Assembly (NCBI GenBank): GCA_029252685.1
Contig: JAQXAY010000184.1
Coordinates: 1-40,305, forward strand
Direction: 5' to 3'
DNA length: 40,305 nucleotides
Origin: Saprospiraceae bacterium
GTDB lineage: Bacteria > Bacteroidota > Bacteroidia > Chitinophagales > Saprospiraceae
Shown here: piece by piece, positions 16,038-24,921 of the stretch
How positions within the stretch are numbered: position 1 is the first letter of the stretch
Layout: each line of letters opens with the position of its first letter
Position numbers and translations under genes: made by a program
The notes under the pieces: model-generated
Databases searched by the model: none
What the model was told of the DNA's origin: nothing
The model's input: only the letters and a program-made list of their open reading frames with translations

Positions 16038-18566
16038 TTAAAAATCAAAGCGCATCCTTAGGTTTAACCTTCTAGACGTTAAGAAATTAGGTATTGCATA
16101 CTGCTGTTTAAAGACAGTCTTTATCCAGGTTCTTGAAGCTTCATTTTTTGTATTCATCATATTAAAAACCTCTAGACTGATCCATGCATTTTCTGTAAAC
16201 CGCAATGGATGCTTGGCATTTTTAACAACCTTACCTCCTCCAAAAAGCTGGTAAGCAAAGCCAATATCAACTCTGTGATAGGGACGAAATCGATAGGTGT
16301 TTCGATAAATCAAATTATTGTCCTTTAATCCGAAAGGAAGACCGGTACCTATACTGAGATTCAGGTTCATCTTAAAATTCTCATTATTTGGCAGATAATC
16401 CTGAAAGAAAATGGACATGTTCATAAGTCGATCAGTAGGCCTAGGTACGTCATTTACCTCAGTACCTTCAGTGGATCCTAATTCTCGAATCATATGTTGC
16501 ACATCATCCAGGGATTCTCTAGCTCTAAGGAATGATAGATTAAACCACGACTCTGCTCCTTTTACAAAATTACCGTTCAGCCTAAAATCTATACCAGTCA
16601 CATAACCACTAGCATCATTTAATCCTGAATATCTAATTTTTACATTATCGACATCATAAGAAACCAAATCCCAAAGCTTCTTGTAATATGCTTCCATTAT
16701 GAATCGAAAATCATTTCCACCAAATCGCTTTGGATTAAAGTCATATGTAAAACCTCCAACGAGATGAGCAGACTTCTGTGCGGAAAGATTTGAATTCAAA
16801 CTACCATCAAGCCGTCTCAACTCTCGGTAAAAAGCTGGTTGAAAATAGTATCCGGCTGCTAAGCGATAAGAAATATTCTTTTTTCGATTTAGGGGTTTAT
16901 ATAAAAATTGCATCCTTGGAGATACAAAGGTTTCTTTGTTAAGCGTCCAATGATTCAATCGAACCCCAGCTGTAAGTTTCAATTCTCCTTTATCCTCCTT
17001 ATACCAAGAATACGTATCCTGAATATATGCAAAGAGTCGATCAGAACGTAGTTCATTCTCGGACTTGAGTACATAATATAAGAGGACTTCTGAAGTATCA
17101 TAGTTAAGAGAATAACCAGCTGAATCTAGACGTTCCCACTCATTAATCCTATCGTTGATTTGTTCATTCTGATATTTCACACCCCAAAGCAAAAAGTGAC
17201 TTGTTTCTTTAGATTCATCTTTGGGCTCCAATTGAAATTCAATCCCACCCTTATGCTGAATATTAGTAACCTGCGCATTGAACGAATTTCTCGCATACAG
17301 ATGCTGTGTACCAGAACCTAGTTCACCGAGTACTTCTCCGAAATTTGATGAATTGAAATCAGCTTCAATCTCCCGAAGACTATAGAATCCTAAAATATCA
17401 AATCGCTCATTTTCATCAGAGGTATACCTTGATGCTAAAAGCTTTAAAAAATATGGATTCTTATCTCTATCTGGAACATAGGTTAGAGATAGGCCATTCG
17501 TGTAATTTGTAAAATCATCAACCTCCTGGCCCTCAAATTCAGAATACAGTTGTAAAGAGAAATCAATCAAACCAATGGCAGTAGATCTAATATTGGGTTG
17601 AAACTGATACACAGAACGATTGTAATTACTCAAGTATCCGAGCTGGAGATCTTTTGTTATATCGAAGGTAAAATACCCTTGAATATCTGTAAAACTAGGA
17701 TTGTACTCACCAGAAAGGTCTAAACTACCGAGCAGGTAAGTTGTCGTCTTAAACCTAGCACCTACAAGATATCGGAATCGTCTATATTTCGAACCTCCTA
17801 TCAGGCGGCTACCTTCAATATGGGTAGACCCTCCAAGTAGCGACATGGAAACTGAAGACTTAAACTTATTTGGTCTTTTATACTTGATATCCAATACAGA
17901 GGATAACTTATCTCCATACTTTGCGGCATATCCCCCTGAAGAAAAAGAAAGGTCTCTGATTAGATCAGCATTGGGGAAGGTTAAGCCTTCTTGTTGACCC
18001 GCTCGTATCAATTGAGGTCTGTAGATCTCAAAATCATTTATATAAACCAGGTTCTCATCATAATTACCACCACGAACTTGATACTGGGAACTCAATTCAC
18101 CCCCAGAACCCGAATTCGCACCCAAAGCAATGTGAGGAAGCACACTTTCCAAATTTCCAGAAGCTGTAGGCAATCTTTTAAATGCCTCTGAATCCTCTCG
18201 AATTAGACCGTCTTCATCAATTGCATCTGCCTTTAGCTCAAATTCAAGCCCTAGGTCAGATGGTTCAAGCGTGACAACTCTATAAATCGAATCTCCAGCT
18301 ACTAAAGGACCTAAATCAATTCCCTTTTCCTCGTAACCAACTCTTCTAAATACAAGTTCAAAGGATTGCCCAGCAGAAACTTCAATACTAAATGAACCAT
18401 CGATCTTAGATTCTGATGCGATGTTTTCTCCACGAACGAATACAGTTACGAAATCTAATGGCTGCAGACTGGCAGCATCATTAATAGTCCCTGAAACGAC
18501 CTGAGCCTCTCCGTTAAGATAGAAGAGGCTTAAAATCAGGGCAAGTAAGATTTTTTGCATTTGCAT
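16038..18566 (-). CDS. TonB-dependent receptor with carboxypeptidase-regulatory-like N-terminal domain
   Basis: An 842-residue outer-membrane protein. A signal peptide (MQMQKILLALILSLFYLNGEAQ) is followed by a CarboxypepD_reg-like domain (about 23-105: VVSGTINDAASLQPLDFVTV...), a plug domain (about 120-230, with YQVRGGNYDENLVYINDFEI and SFSSGGYAAKYGDKLSS) and a beta-barrel ending in an aromatic residue (LNLRMRFDF), as needed for barrel assembly. It should import a substrate using TonB energy; the ligand is unknown. No SusD-like partner lies next to it, so it is not a typical polysaccharide SusCD unit. Its ATG is 19 bp after the rpe stop, making it the last gene of an exonuclease-rpe-receptor series. 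Confidence 0.93.
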   Translation of the reverse strand: MQMQKILLALILSLFYLNGEAQVVSGTINDAASLQPLDFVTVFVRGENIASESKIDGSFSIEVSAGQSFELVFRRVGYEEKGIDLGPLVAGDSIYRVVTLEPSDLGLEFELKADAIDEDGLIREDSEAFKRLPTASGNLESVLPHIALGANSGSGGELSSQYQVRGGNYDENLVYINDFEIYRPQLIRAGQQEGLTFPNADLIRDLSFSSGGYAAKYGDKLSSVLDIKYKRPNKFKSSVSMSLLGGSTHIEGSRLIGGSKYRRFRYLVGARFKTTTYLLGSLDLSGEYNPSFTDIQGYFTFDITKDLQLGYLSNYNRSVYQFQPNIRSTAIGLIDFSLQLYSEFEGQEVDDFTNYTNGLSLTYVPDRDKNPYFLKLLASRYTSDENERFDILGFYSLREIEADFNSSNFGEVLGELGSGTQHLYARNSFNAQVTNIQHKGGIEFQLEPKDESKETSHFLLWGVKYQNEQINDRINEWERLDSAGYSLNYDTSEVLLYYVLKSENELRSDRLFAYIQDTYSWYKEDKGELKLTAGVRLNHWTLNKETFVSPRMQFLYKPLNRKKNISYRLAAGYYFQPAFYRELRRLDGSLNSNLSAQKSAHLVGGFTYDFNPKRFGGNDFRFIMEAYYKKLWDLVSYDVDNVKIRYSGLNDASGYVTGIDFRLNGNFVKGAESWFNLSFLRARESLDDVQHMIRELGSTEGTEVNDVPRPTDRLMNMSIFFQDYLPNNENFKMNLNLSIGTGLPFGLKDNNLIYRNTYRFRPYHRVDIGFAYQLFGGGKVVKNAKHPLRFTENAWISLEVFNMMNTKNEASRTWIKTVFKQQYAIPNFLTSRRLNLRMRFDF

Positions 18567-18585
18567 TAAAGTCTTTTATATAAGA

Positions 18586-19242
18586 TTAGCGTCCAATATT
18601 CTTTAGCCTATCAATAGTATCGATTGGGTCTTCTGACTTGAACACAGAACTACCTGCTACGAGTACATCAGCACCAGCTTTTAAGATTTCCTCTGCATTC
18701 TGCAAGCCGACTCCACCGTCAATTTCAATCAATGTATCGAGATTACGCTCGATAATCTTTGCTTTTAAACGTTTAATTTTAGAAAGGGTTTGATAGATGA
18801 ATTTTTGTCCTCCAAAACCAGGATTAACAGACATGATACAAACCATATCAGTCAACTCAAGAACATCATCCAATAAATCAACTGGCGTATGTGGATTGAT
18901 TGCTACCCCTGCTTTTGCACCAAGCTCCTTGATATAGCCCAGTGTTCTGTGCAAATGCGGACTTGCTTCATAATGCACAGTTAGTACATCAGCCCCTGCA
19001 TTTCGAAATTCTTCTAGGTATTTATCCGGCTCAACGATCATTAGGTGAACATCTAATGGCTTTTCTGCCATTTGCTTCATCGTTTTAACTATGTTCATTC
19101 CAAACGAGATATTCGGAACAAAGCGACCATCCATGACATCAACATGATACCAATCGGCATTGCTTTGATTGATCATGTCAAAATCCTTCTTCAGGTTTGA
19201 AAAATCTGCAGCAAGTACAGACGGAGCAATCAGGTGTTTCAT
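18586..19242 (-). CDS. rpe: Ribulose-phosphate 3-epimerase
   Basis: A complete 218-residue TIM-barrel enzyme that interconverts ribulose-5-phosphate and xylulose-5-phosphate in the pentose phosphate pathway. Conserved motifs are all present: IAPSVLAADFSNL (5-17), WYHVDVMDGRFVPNISFG (32-49), DVHLMIVEP, MSVNPGFGGQKFI and the C-terminal IEIDGGVG with the phosphate-binding VAGSSVFK. It follows the exonuclease gene after 18 bp and precedes the TonB receptor by 19 bp, suggesting one transcript of functionally unlike genes. Confidence 0.97.
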   Translation of the reverse strand: MKHLIAPSVLAADFSNLKKDFDMINQSNADWYHVDVMDGRFVPNISFGMNIVKTMKQMAEKPLDVHLMIVEPDKYLEEFRNAGADVLTVHYEASPHLHRTLGYIKELGAKAGVAINPHTPVDLLDDVLELTDMVCIMSVNPGFGGQKFIYQTLSKIKRLKAKIIERNLDTLIEIDGGVGLQNAEEILKAGADVLVAGSSVFKSEDPIDTIDRLKNIGR

Positions 19243-19260
19243 TGAATTTGTAATTTATAA

Positions 19261-20013
19261 TTATGATACATGTACTACACTATCCGTATTCAATAATGGT
19301 TTTAAAGACAAGCGTAAATATAATTGGGCAGTAGCCAGAACATCTTTCTCGCAATACAGACTGATTCGATCTATATCACTTTCCTCCCAATAAACCCGAC
19401 CCACCTCTGAACCATCAATATCATCTTTGGGTGAAGGAAATCCTAAGACAGCTGCCAACAACTTGAGTGAGGTAAAACTCTTTCGATCTCCAAACTTCCA
19501 CATCTCCATTGTATCCAAAAAATGAGCCGTTTCCCATGGCTTTTTACCCGCAACATCAATAATCGCTGGCAGTTCAATACCATTAACTAGCATTCGCCTG
19601 CAAATATATGGAATATCAAACTCCTTGATGTTGTGGCCACATATAAAAGATTTATTTGCATCTGGGTAATATTGTGCCAAAAGACCTGCAAAATCTTGAA
19701 GCAATATCATCTCATCGGGCCCAGCAAAGGATTTTAATTTTATACTTTTTGTATTATTGGCCTTATCCAAAAAGATAAAACCAACTGATATACAAACTAT
19801 CTTGCCGAACTCAGCATAGATTCCGGCATTGTTTTTGTAAGCTTCTGATGCCTCCTCTTCCGTGAATTCACTCGTTCTAAGAATACTCTTAGTCTTATGC
19901 CTCCAAAGGGCTTGCATATCTGGTGATAACAATTCATAATCAGACTCTCCACTCACACACTCTGCATCCAGAAATAAAATTTTCGAATCATCGATCGATC
20001 TGGTCAACTGCAT
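19261..20013 (-). CDS. Predicted 3'-5' exonuclease (PolB-like, DEDDy type)
   Basis: A 250-residue protein of the family of stand-alone exonucleases related to the proofreading domain of PolB. The DEDDy acidic residues can be placed: Asp16 and Glu18 in LFLDAEC, Asp133 in CGHNIKEFD (125-133), and the Y220...D224 pair in YCEKD. These should bind two metal ions for removal of nucleotides from a 3' end. Whether the natural substrate is DNA or RNA is unknown. It is the first gene of the apparent exonuclease-rpe-receptor operon; a 300-bp AT-rich gap upstream should hold its promoter. Confidence 0.88.
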   Translation of the reverse strand: MQLTRSIDDSKILFLDAECVSGESDYELLSPDMQALWRHKTKSILRTSEFTEEEASEAYKNNAGIYAEFGKIVCISVGFIFLDKANNTKSIKLKSFAGPDEMILLQDFAGLLAQYYPDANKSFICGHNIKEFDIPYICRRMLVNGIELPAIIDVAGKKPWETAHFLDTMEMWKFGDRKSFTSLKLLAAVLGFPSPKDDIDGSEVGRVYWEESDIDRISLYCEKDVLATAQLYLRLSLKPLLNTDSVVHVS

Positions 20014-20314
20014 ACTTTATATATTATTGGTAATTAAGGAATCTATCGCTCAAATACATTGTTTAGATGTATTGATTTATAAATGTACTATTAATCTAAT
20101 TTAAAACGTTTAGCTGTAAGCTTTTGGTTTTTTGTCTCTCAAAAGGCATTCAAAGCCCAAAAAAAATAAAATTATTCATTTTATCGAACATTTTTCTAGT
20201 GTAAAACTTAACCCTATTGAATCAAATATTAAATTTGTAAATTATAATGTGAATTGATGATAATAAAATAAACACCTTTCATACATTCTATTACTAAATT
20301 GAAATTGTTTTATC
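20014..20314. other. AT-rich intergenic gap between divergent genes
   Basis: About 300 bp separate the divergent exonuclease and coiled-coil genes. An inverted repeat AATACAT-N7-ATGTATT (20053-20073) lies 40 bp before the exonuclease ATG. TAAATTTG (20230-20237) fits the -7 consensus on the plus strand and could serve the coiled-coil gene, but without a clear -33 element. No open frame or RNA gene was seen. Confidence 0.4.
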
Positions 20315-21307
20315 ATGACTGAAAATCAGAATTTAAAAAATAACCCGAACTCAGAAGAGAATCAAAGTAAAAAAGTTTACATAGTTGGTGGCGTCATCAT
20401 TGCAGCTTTGCTTGTATTGTGTTGTACACTAGCAGCCTTCCTAATAAAGGCAAACAACGTAAACGAACTTCAGGATCAAAACAATATTGATCTTACAGAA
20501 GAAAATGAAACGTTCAAAGAAGACCTAGATAAACTTAATGAAGATTACGCTGAGTTAATTGCCGAAAACGGTGATCTAAATAGTGTAAATGAAGAACAAT
20601 TAGCTGAATTGGAGGCTAAAAAAGCTGAAATCGAAGAGCTTTACAGATACAAAAAGGATTTCCGTAAAGCAAAGAAGAAGCTTGACTCTCTTAAAGTTGA
20701 GGTCAATGGATATCTTTCAGAGATTGCTATACTTAAGGAGCAAAATGAAAAGCTTAACGAAGAGAACATGGTTCTAAACTCAGATTTAGACCAGGAAAAA
20801 TCTGTTAATTCTGAGCTTTCTCAGGCTAAGGCAATGCTTACAGCTGAAAAAGAAGAGCTTTCTTCAAAGAACTCTGGCTTATCCAAAACAGTCTATTTTG
20901 CTTCTGTTGTAAAAGTGGAAAATATTGTAGCAACTGGTTACAGAGCAAAATCTAATGGAAAGATGGTTGACCAAAAGAAAGCCAAAAACATTGAGAACCT
21001 TGAGGTTTGCTTTGAAACTACAGTAAATGAAGTTGCAAATGCAGGATCAGAAGATTTCTTCGTAAGAATTATCACCCCTCAAGGTGAGACGATTGCAAAT
21101 GACTCTAAAGGGTCAGGTGTACTTACAAACAGCAGAAATAAAGAGAAGATTCGTTATACAACCGTTAAGGCTTATGACTACGCAAATGACAAGACCAATC
21201 TTTGCATCACTTGGAAGCCAGATGGCACCTTCAATGCTGGAAATTATGCAGTAGAAGTGTACAACAAAGGCTACTTGTGTGGAATTGGTTCTTTCCAACT
21301 AAAATAA
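20315..21307 (+). CDS. Membrane-anchored coiled-coil protein of unknown function
   Basis: A 330-residue protein. A short polar N-terminus is followed by one membrane helix (about 21-45), then a long coiled coil rich in E, L, K and N (about 50-190), and a C-terminal globular domain (about 194-330) that starts YFASVVKVENIVATGYR and looks beta-rich (for example DFFVRIITPQGETIA, GTFNAGNYAVEVYNKGYL). No enzyme motif is seen. Proteins of this layout occur in many Bacteroidota and are sometimes loosely labelled chromosome-partition-like; I do not adopt that. The coiled coil probably drives multimerisation and holds the C-terminal domain in the periplasm. A terminator follows 25 bp after the stop. 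Confidence 0.8.
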   Translation: MTENQNLKNNPNSEENQSKKVYIVGGVIIAALLVLCCTLAAFLIKANNVNELQDQNNIDLTEENETFKEDLDKLNEDYAELIAENGDLNSVNEEQLAELEAKKAEIEELYRYKKDFRKAKKKLDSLKVEVNGYLSEIAILKEQNEKLNEENMVLNSDLDQEKSVNSELSQAKAMLTAEKEELSSKNSGLSKTVYFASVVKVENIVATGYRAKSNGKMVDQKKAKNIENLEVCFETTVNEVANAGSEDFFVRIITPQGETIANDSKGSGVLTNSRNKEKIRYTTVKAYDYANDKTNLCITWKPDGTFNAGNYAVEVYNKGYLCGIGSFQLK

Positions 21308-21331
21308 TTAATCTTATATAGATTTAGTAAG

Positions 21332-21359
21332 AAGGCACTCTTTTTGAGTGCCTTTTTGC
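21332..21359 (+). terminator. Rho-independent terminator after the coiled-coil gene
   Basis: AAGGCACTC pairs with GAGTGCCTT around a T5 loop, followed by TTTG. A clear terminator for the plus-strand coiled-coil gene. Confidence 0.9.
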
Positions 21360-21402
21360 GTTGTATTATCAAAATCACAAAACAATTTCAGCCCTATTCC
21401 GT

Positions 21403-21410
21403 TATTTTTG
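21403..21410 (+). promoter_or_regulatory. -7 element next to the DUF2452 start codon
   Basis: TATTTTTG matches TAnnTTTG and ends 4 bp before the ATG at 21415, the same arrangement as at hemL. It would give a leaderless or very short-leader mRNA for the DUF2452-DUF1573 pair. Confidence 0.45.
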
Positions 21411-21414
21411 CCAT

Positions 21415-21858
21415 ATGAACAATGAAATGGAAAATTTTATCAACCCTATTGACAAGGACTCTATAACAGAAAATCCTTCTACCCTTCCCTACCCTCATGA
21501 ACGCGGTGGACAGCTTATAAAGCCACTTGACAAAGGAAGAATAAAAGGAAATGCCTTGGCTGCCATGTACGAACAATCGGACATGCAATTGGACCAAATC
21601 AAGGAACAAATTGAACTACTTGCAAGACAGGCACAGGCTATACAAGATCGCATTACTGTAAGTGAACGCATCTACCAAGCAGACATGAGCATAAAGCCTC
21701 TTGTTAGTAAGGTATACCATCTTTACAAGCGCCCCCAAGGAAAAGAAATACTTTCACTTGTGGCACCCGAAGAATGGGGAAAATCCAGTAAACTAGAATT
21801 TATTGCAACTGTAAAATTGTTAGCTGATCATACCTGGGAAATCATTTCGAATGAATAA
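21415..21858 (+). CDS. DUF2452 family protein
   Basis: A 147-residue cytoplasmic protein that matches the DUF2452 pattern: a central helix YEQSDMQLDQIKEQIELLAR, then IYQADMSIKPLVSKVYHLYK and SLVAPEEWG. The function of this family is unknown; it occurs in bacteria and some eukaryotes. The open frame extends upstream to a TTG at 21361, but the ATG at 21415 lies right after a -7 element and fits the family better; a further ATG at 21424 is also possible. Its 3' end overlaps the DUF1573 gene by 8 bp, so the two are coupled. Confidence 0.85.
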   Translation: MNNEMENFINPIDKDSITENPSTLPYPHERGGQLIKPLDKGRIKGNALAAMYEQSDMQLDQIKEQIELLARQAQAIQDRITVSERIYQADMSIKPLVSKVYHLYKRPQGKEILSLVAPEEWGKSSKLEFIATVKLLADHTWEIISNE

Positions 21859-22234
21859 TCGCATTTTTAGTCTAATTTTTTGGTGCATCCTATTTACTTT
21901 ACCTAGATTAAACGCTCAGGAACAAGTCATATGGCAAGACAGTACACTGGTTTATGACTTTGGAGACATTGATTATGGTAAAGAATACAAACACGCATTT
22001 GTTTTCACGAACAATACGACAGATACTTTAAACATTGAAACGATTCGAGCAGATTGCGGATGTACAGTTCCTGACTGGGAAGACACCTTCACATTACCAG
22101 GATCAAATGGAGAGATTTCAGTAAGCTATACCCCTAAAAAACATGGGTATTTCTCAGAAAAAATAAGAGTCTTTTTCTACGAACAAAAGAAATCCATCAC
22201 GCTATCTGTAGAAGGTTATGTTTTTAAGGACTAG
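21851..22234 (+). CDS. DUF1573 secreted protein
   Basis: A 127-residue protein with a signal peptide (MNNRIFSLIFWCILFTLPRLNAQ) and a single beta-sandwich DUF1573 domain. The typical core FDFGDIDYGKEY-like entry (here YDFGDIDYGKEYKHAF), FTNNTTDTLNI and the DCGCTVPDW cysteine motif are present, as is the GEISVSYTPKKHGYFSE end. DUF1573 is Ig-like and common in Bacteroidota periplasmic proteins; its role is unknown. The start overlaps the DUF2452 gene by 8 bp. Confidence 0.9.
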   Translation: MNNRIFSLIFWCILFTLPRLNAQEQVIWQDSTLVYDFGDIDYGKEYKHAFVFTNNTTDTLNIETIRADCGCTVPDWEDTFTLPGSNGEISVSYTPKKHGYFSEKIRVFFYEQKKSITLSVEGYVFKD

Positions 22235-22326
22235 TGTATTTTGAATTCCTGATTAGTTTTTTCCTTGTATTGCAAAAATTAATTTTAATTTAGGGCACTT
22301 TTTGATTACTCAAATTACACTATAAA

Positions 22327-23946
22327 ATGGAGATCCTCATTTTTTTGATCATTAGCTATATTTTGTTTAGCATAAGTATGTATATGCTATTTCCTAAAGC
22401 TGAAAAAGCAGCTTGGAAAGGACTTGTTCCTGTGCTAAATTTCATGACACTTCAGGAAATTGCGGGCAGAAAAACATGGAAGGTTATTTATCTGTTCATA
22501 CCTATTGTAAATATCTTCTACATTACCTCGCTCAATGTTGAAGTAGTACGTTCCTTCAAACAATATGAACTTAAGGATACCCTCTGGGCTGTATTCTTTG
22601 CTCCAGTAATATTTTTTAGAATAGCGAAAGATGCACAGATAAGCTATAAAGGTCCTAATGAATTAGAGGAAGAAGCTTATAAAAAAGAAATCACAAGACT
22701 TCAACTTGCAGGTAAAAAGATCGAAGCTAACAGGCTAATCGGAAAATCTCCATACAAAAAAGGACAATTCAGAGAATGGGTAGAGGCAGTAGGGTTTGCT
22801 GTATTTGCGGCAGCCTTTATTCGTATGTTCCTTATTGAAGCGTATACAATACCAACCTCCTCTATGGAAGGATCGCTCAATGTAGGCGATTATCTTTTTG
22901 TGTCTAAGGCTCATTATGGGATTAGAACACCAAAGACAGTCTTGATGATACCTTTACTTCACAATAGGATCCCTGGCTTGAATGTAGAATCTTACATTGA
23001 AAAACCAAATATTGAGGATACTAGACTACCTGCAATATCACCTGTAAAGCGATATGATCCTGTAGTTTTCAACTATCCAGAAGGGGACAGTGTTTACGTC
23101 AATCCGAGAAGAACATTTAGCATACATGATGTTAGAAGAGCGCCTAATAATGCCTTTATAAAGGAAACTATTGCAGGAAAAAAGCTGGTAACAAGACCAA
23201 TAGACAAGCGTGATCACTATATCAAACGCTGTATAGGCATGCCTGGGGATTCATTGAAAATTATCGATAGGCAAGTTTATATCGATAATGAGAAAGCAGA
23301 AAATCCAGAAAACATACAATTCAGATACTTTATTCCAAATATCAATGAGTTCCAAGGCATACTTGGAATTCGCGAAAAACTTCGAGATGAAGGGGTTTCT
23401 CTTGAAGATATGATGTATCTAAACAATGGAATTGTAGTACTTAATGCCAAGCAAAAAACTTATTTAGAACGTGCTTTTCCTGGTATACAGGTTGATCACT
23501 TCACAAAGGATATCCAAGAGTCAATAAATTGGCCAGGGCAAGAAACTTATCCTCATGATGGCAAACTATCCAAGCAATGGGACAATGATAATTTTGGACC
23601 CATTTATATTCCTCAAAAAGGGGCTACTATAAAACTGACCAAGGATAACTGGGCTTTCTTTGAGCGAGTTATAAGCGTTTATGAAGAAAACGAAGTGGTT
23701 AAGGAGAACGATGGTACTTTCCGAATCAACGGTGAAATTACTGATTCTTATACCTTCAAATTGAACTATTACTTTATGATGGGAGACAATAGACACAATT
23801 CTGAAGATTCCAGAATTTGGGGTTTTGTTCCAGAGGATCATATTGTTGGAAAGCCTTTATTCATTTTCTTCTCAACCAAAGAAGGATCACTATTTGGTAA
23901 TGGGATAAACTTCGATAGAATATTCAAATCTGCTTCGGAGATGTAG
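22327..23946 (+). CDS. lepB: Signal peptidase I with N-terminal membrane extension
   Basis: A 539-residue S26A protease, far longer than the ~325-residue E. coli LepB but typical of Bacteroidota. It removes signal peptides from exported proteins. An N-terminal membrane region (1-105, two or more helices around KAAWKGLVPVLNFMTLQEIA) precedes a membrane helix at about 154-171 and the catalytic Ser179 in YTIPTSSMEGS. The general-base Lys300 is in DHYIKRCIGMPGD, about 120 residues after the serine instead of the usual ~55, showing a large insertion. The last box MMGDNRHNSEDSRIWGFVP is intact. It ends before a terminator and is the likely processing enzyme for the secreted proteins encoded nearby. 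Confidence 0.95.
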   Translation: MEILIFLIISYILFSISMYMLFPKAEKAAWKGLVPVLNFMTLQEIAGRKTWKVIYLFIPIVNIFYITSLNVEVVRSFKQYELKDTLWAVFFAPVIFFRIAKDAQISYKGPNELEEEAYKKEITRLQLAGKKIEANRLIGKSPYKKGQFREWVEAVGFAVFAAAFIRMFLIEAYTIPTSSMEGSLNVGDYLFVSKAHYGIRTPKTVLMIPLLHNRIPGLNVESYIEKPNIEDTRLPAISPVKRYDPVVFNYPEGDSVYVNPRRTFSIHDVRRAPNNAFIKETIAGKKLVTRPIDKRDHYIKRCIGMPGDSLKIIDRQVYIDNEKAENPENIQFRYFIPNINEFQGILGIREKLRDEGVSLEDMMYLNNGIVVLNAKQKTYLERAFPGIQVDHFTKDIQESINWPGQETYPHDGKLSKQWDNDNFGPIYIPQKGATIKLTKDNWAFFERVISVYEENEVVKENDGTFRINGEITDSYTFKLNYYFMMGDNRHNSEDSRIWGFVPEDHIVGKPLFIFFSTKEGSLFGNGINFDRIFKSASEM

Positions 23947-23980
23947 AATAGCACCATATTGGATTAAATTATATAAATTA

Positions 23981-24013
23981 GATGTCGTAGCTTGATGCTA
24001 CGGCATCTTTTTT
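23981..24013 (+). terminator. Rho-independent terminator after lepB
   Basis: GATGTCGTAG pairs with CTACGGCATC (one G-T pair) around a 7-base loop, followed by T6. It separates lepB from the ftsX cluster. Confidence 0.9.
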
Positions 24014-24038
24014 ATTTCAAGCGACCAAAGAAAATTGA

Positions 24039-24914
24039 ATGATGAGCAATAAAAGCGATAGAGCAGTTAAGAAAAATTCAGGCCTCCTTCGGACTACAAT
24101 ATTAGGTAGTCTGATCCTTTTGGTCACCGGAATATTTCTGTGGCTTATGTTTGAAACGAGGTGCTTATTAAGTAATACCAAAGAAAATATTGACCTTTTT
24201 GCCGAACTCGCTATCGAGAACTCAGAAAATGAAAATCAGGCGGCCATTGAATTACTTATGGAACATCCCTTTGTAATATCAAACTCTGTTCGGTATCTAC
24301 CCAAAGAAGAAGCCATAAAGGAGTTTGAAGAAGAACTCGGAGAAGATTTCGTAAAGCTTGGTATAGATAACCCATTACCCAATGTTGTAGTATTCAACCT
24401 CAAGTCTGAATACCTATCCATTGATAGTATCAACATATTCAAAGATGGCCTTTTGACAGACTCTAAAATTGAAGCTGTACTTTTTCAGGAAAACATGTGG
24501 GTTAACCTAGGCGCTAACTTTCGCTCTCTAAACCTTATAGCCCTTGGCTTTTGCATCTTATTTCTTGCCGTTGCCTTTTTCACAATTGGCAATACCACTC
24601 GAATTATGATGTATAATGATCGATTCCTGATTAGAAATATGGAACTGGTTGGAGCAAAGCGGAATTTTATTCAAAAACCATATCTAATCAGAGCTTTCAC
24701 ATCTGGTCTTATAAGCAGCGGAATAGCAATACTTGGAATATTGGCAGTTCAAGGTATTATTTCCAACCAACTGGATCAGGCTCAATTTTGCAGCAACAAT
24801 AATTTATTATTGCTTATTGTGTTTTTTGTAGGTCCGTTTATTAGCTTTGTATCTAGCTATTCTGCAGTTCAAAAGTATCTGAACGCTGAAGTAGATGAGC
24901 TTTATAAAAATTAA
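24039..24914 (+). CDS. ftsX: FtsX-like cell division permease
   Basis: A 291-residue protein with the FtsX layout: one N-terminal membrane helix (about 18-38), an extracytoplasmic domain (about 40-160, with ISNSVRYLPKEEAIKEFEEE), and three further helices including LNLIALGFCILFLAVAFF. The MELVGAKRNFIQKPYLIRA stretch is the conserved cytoplasmic loop of FtsX/MacB permeases. With the ATPase FtsE it controls cell-wall hydrolases at division; ftsE is not in this window. A second ATG lies one codon later. The DUF3098 gene follows after 7 bp, then uppP and truB. Confidence 0.92.
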   Translation: MMSNKSDRAVKKNSGLLRTTILGSLILLVTGIFLWLMFETRCLLSNTKENIDLFAELAIENSENENQAAIELLMEHPFVISNSVRYLPKEEAIKEFEEELGEDFVKLGIDNPLPNVVVFNLKSEYLSIDSINIFKDGLLTDSKIEAVLFQENMWVNLGANFRSLNLIALGFCILFLAVAFFTIGNTTRIMMYNDRFLIRNMELVGAKRNFIQKPYLIRAFTSGLISSGIAILGILAVQGIISNQLDQAQFCSNNNLLLLIVFFVGPFISFVSSYSAVQKYLNAEVDELYKN

Positions 24915-24921
24915 ACAATTC

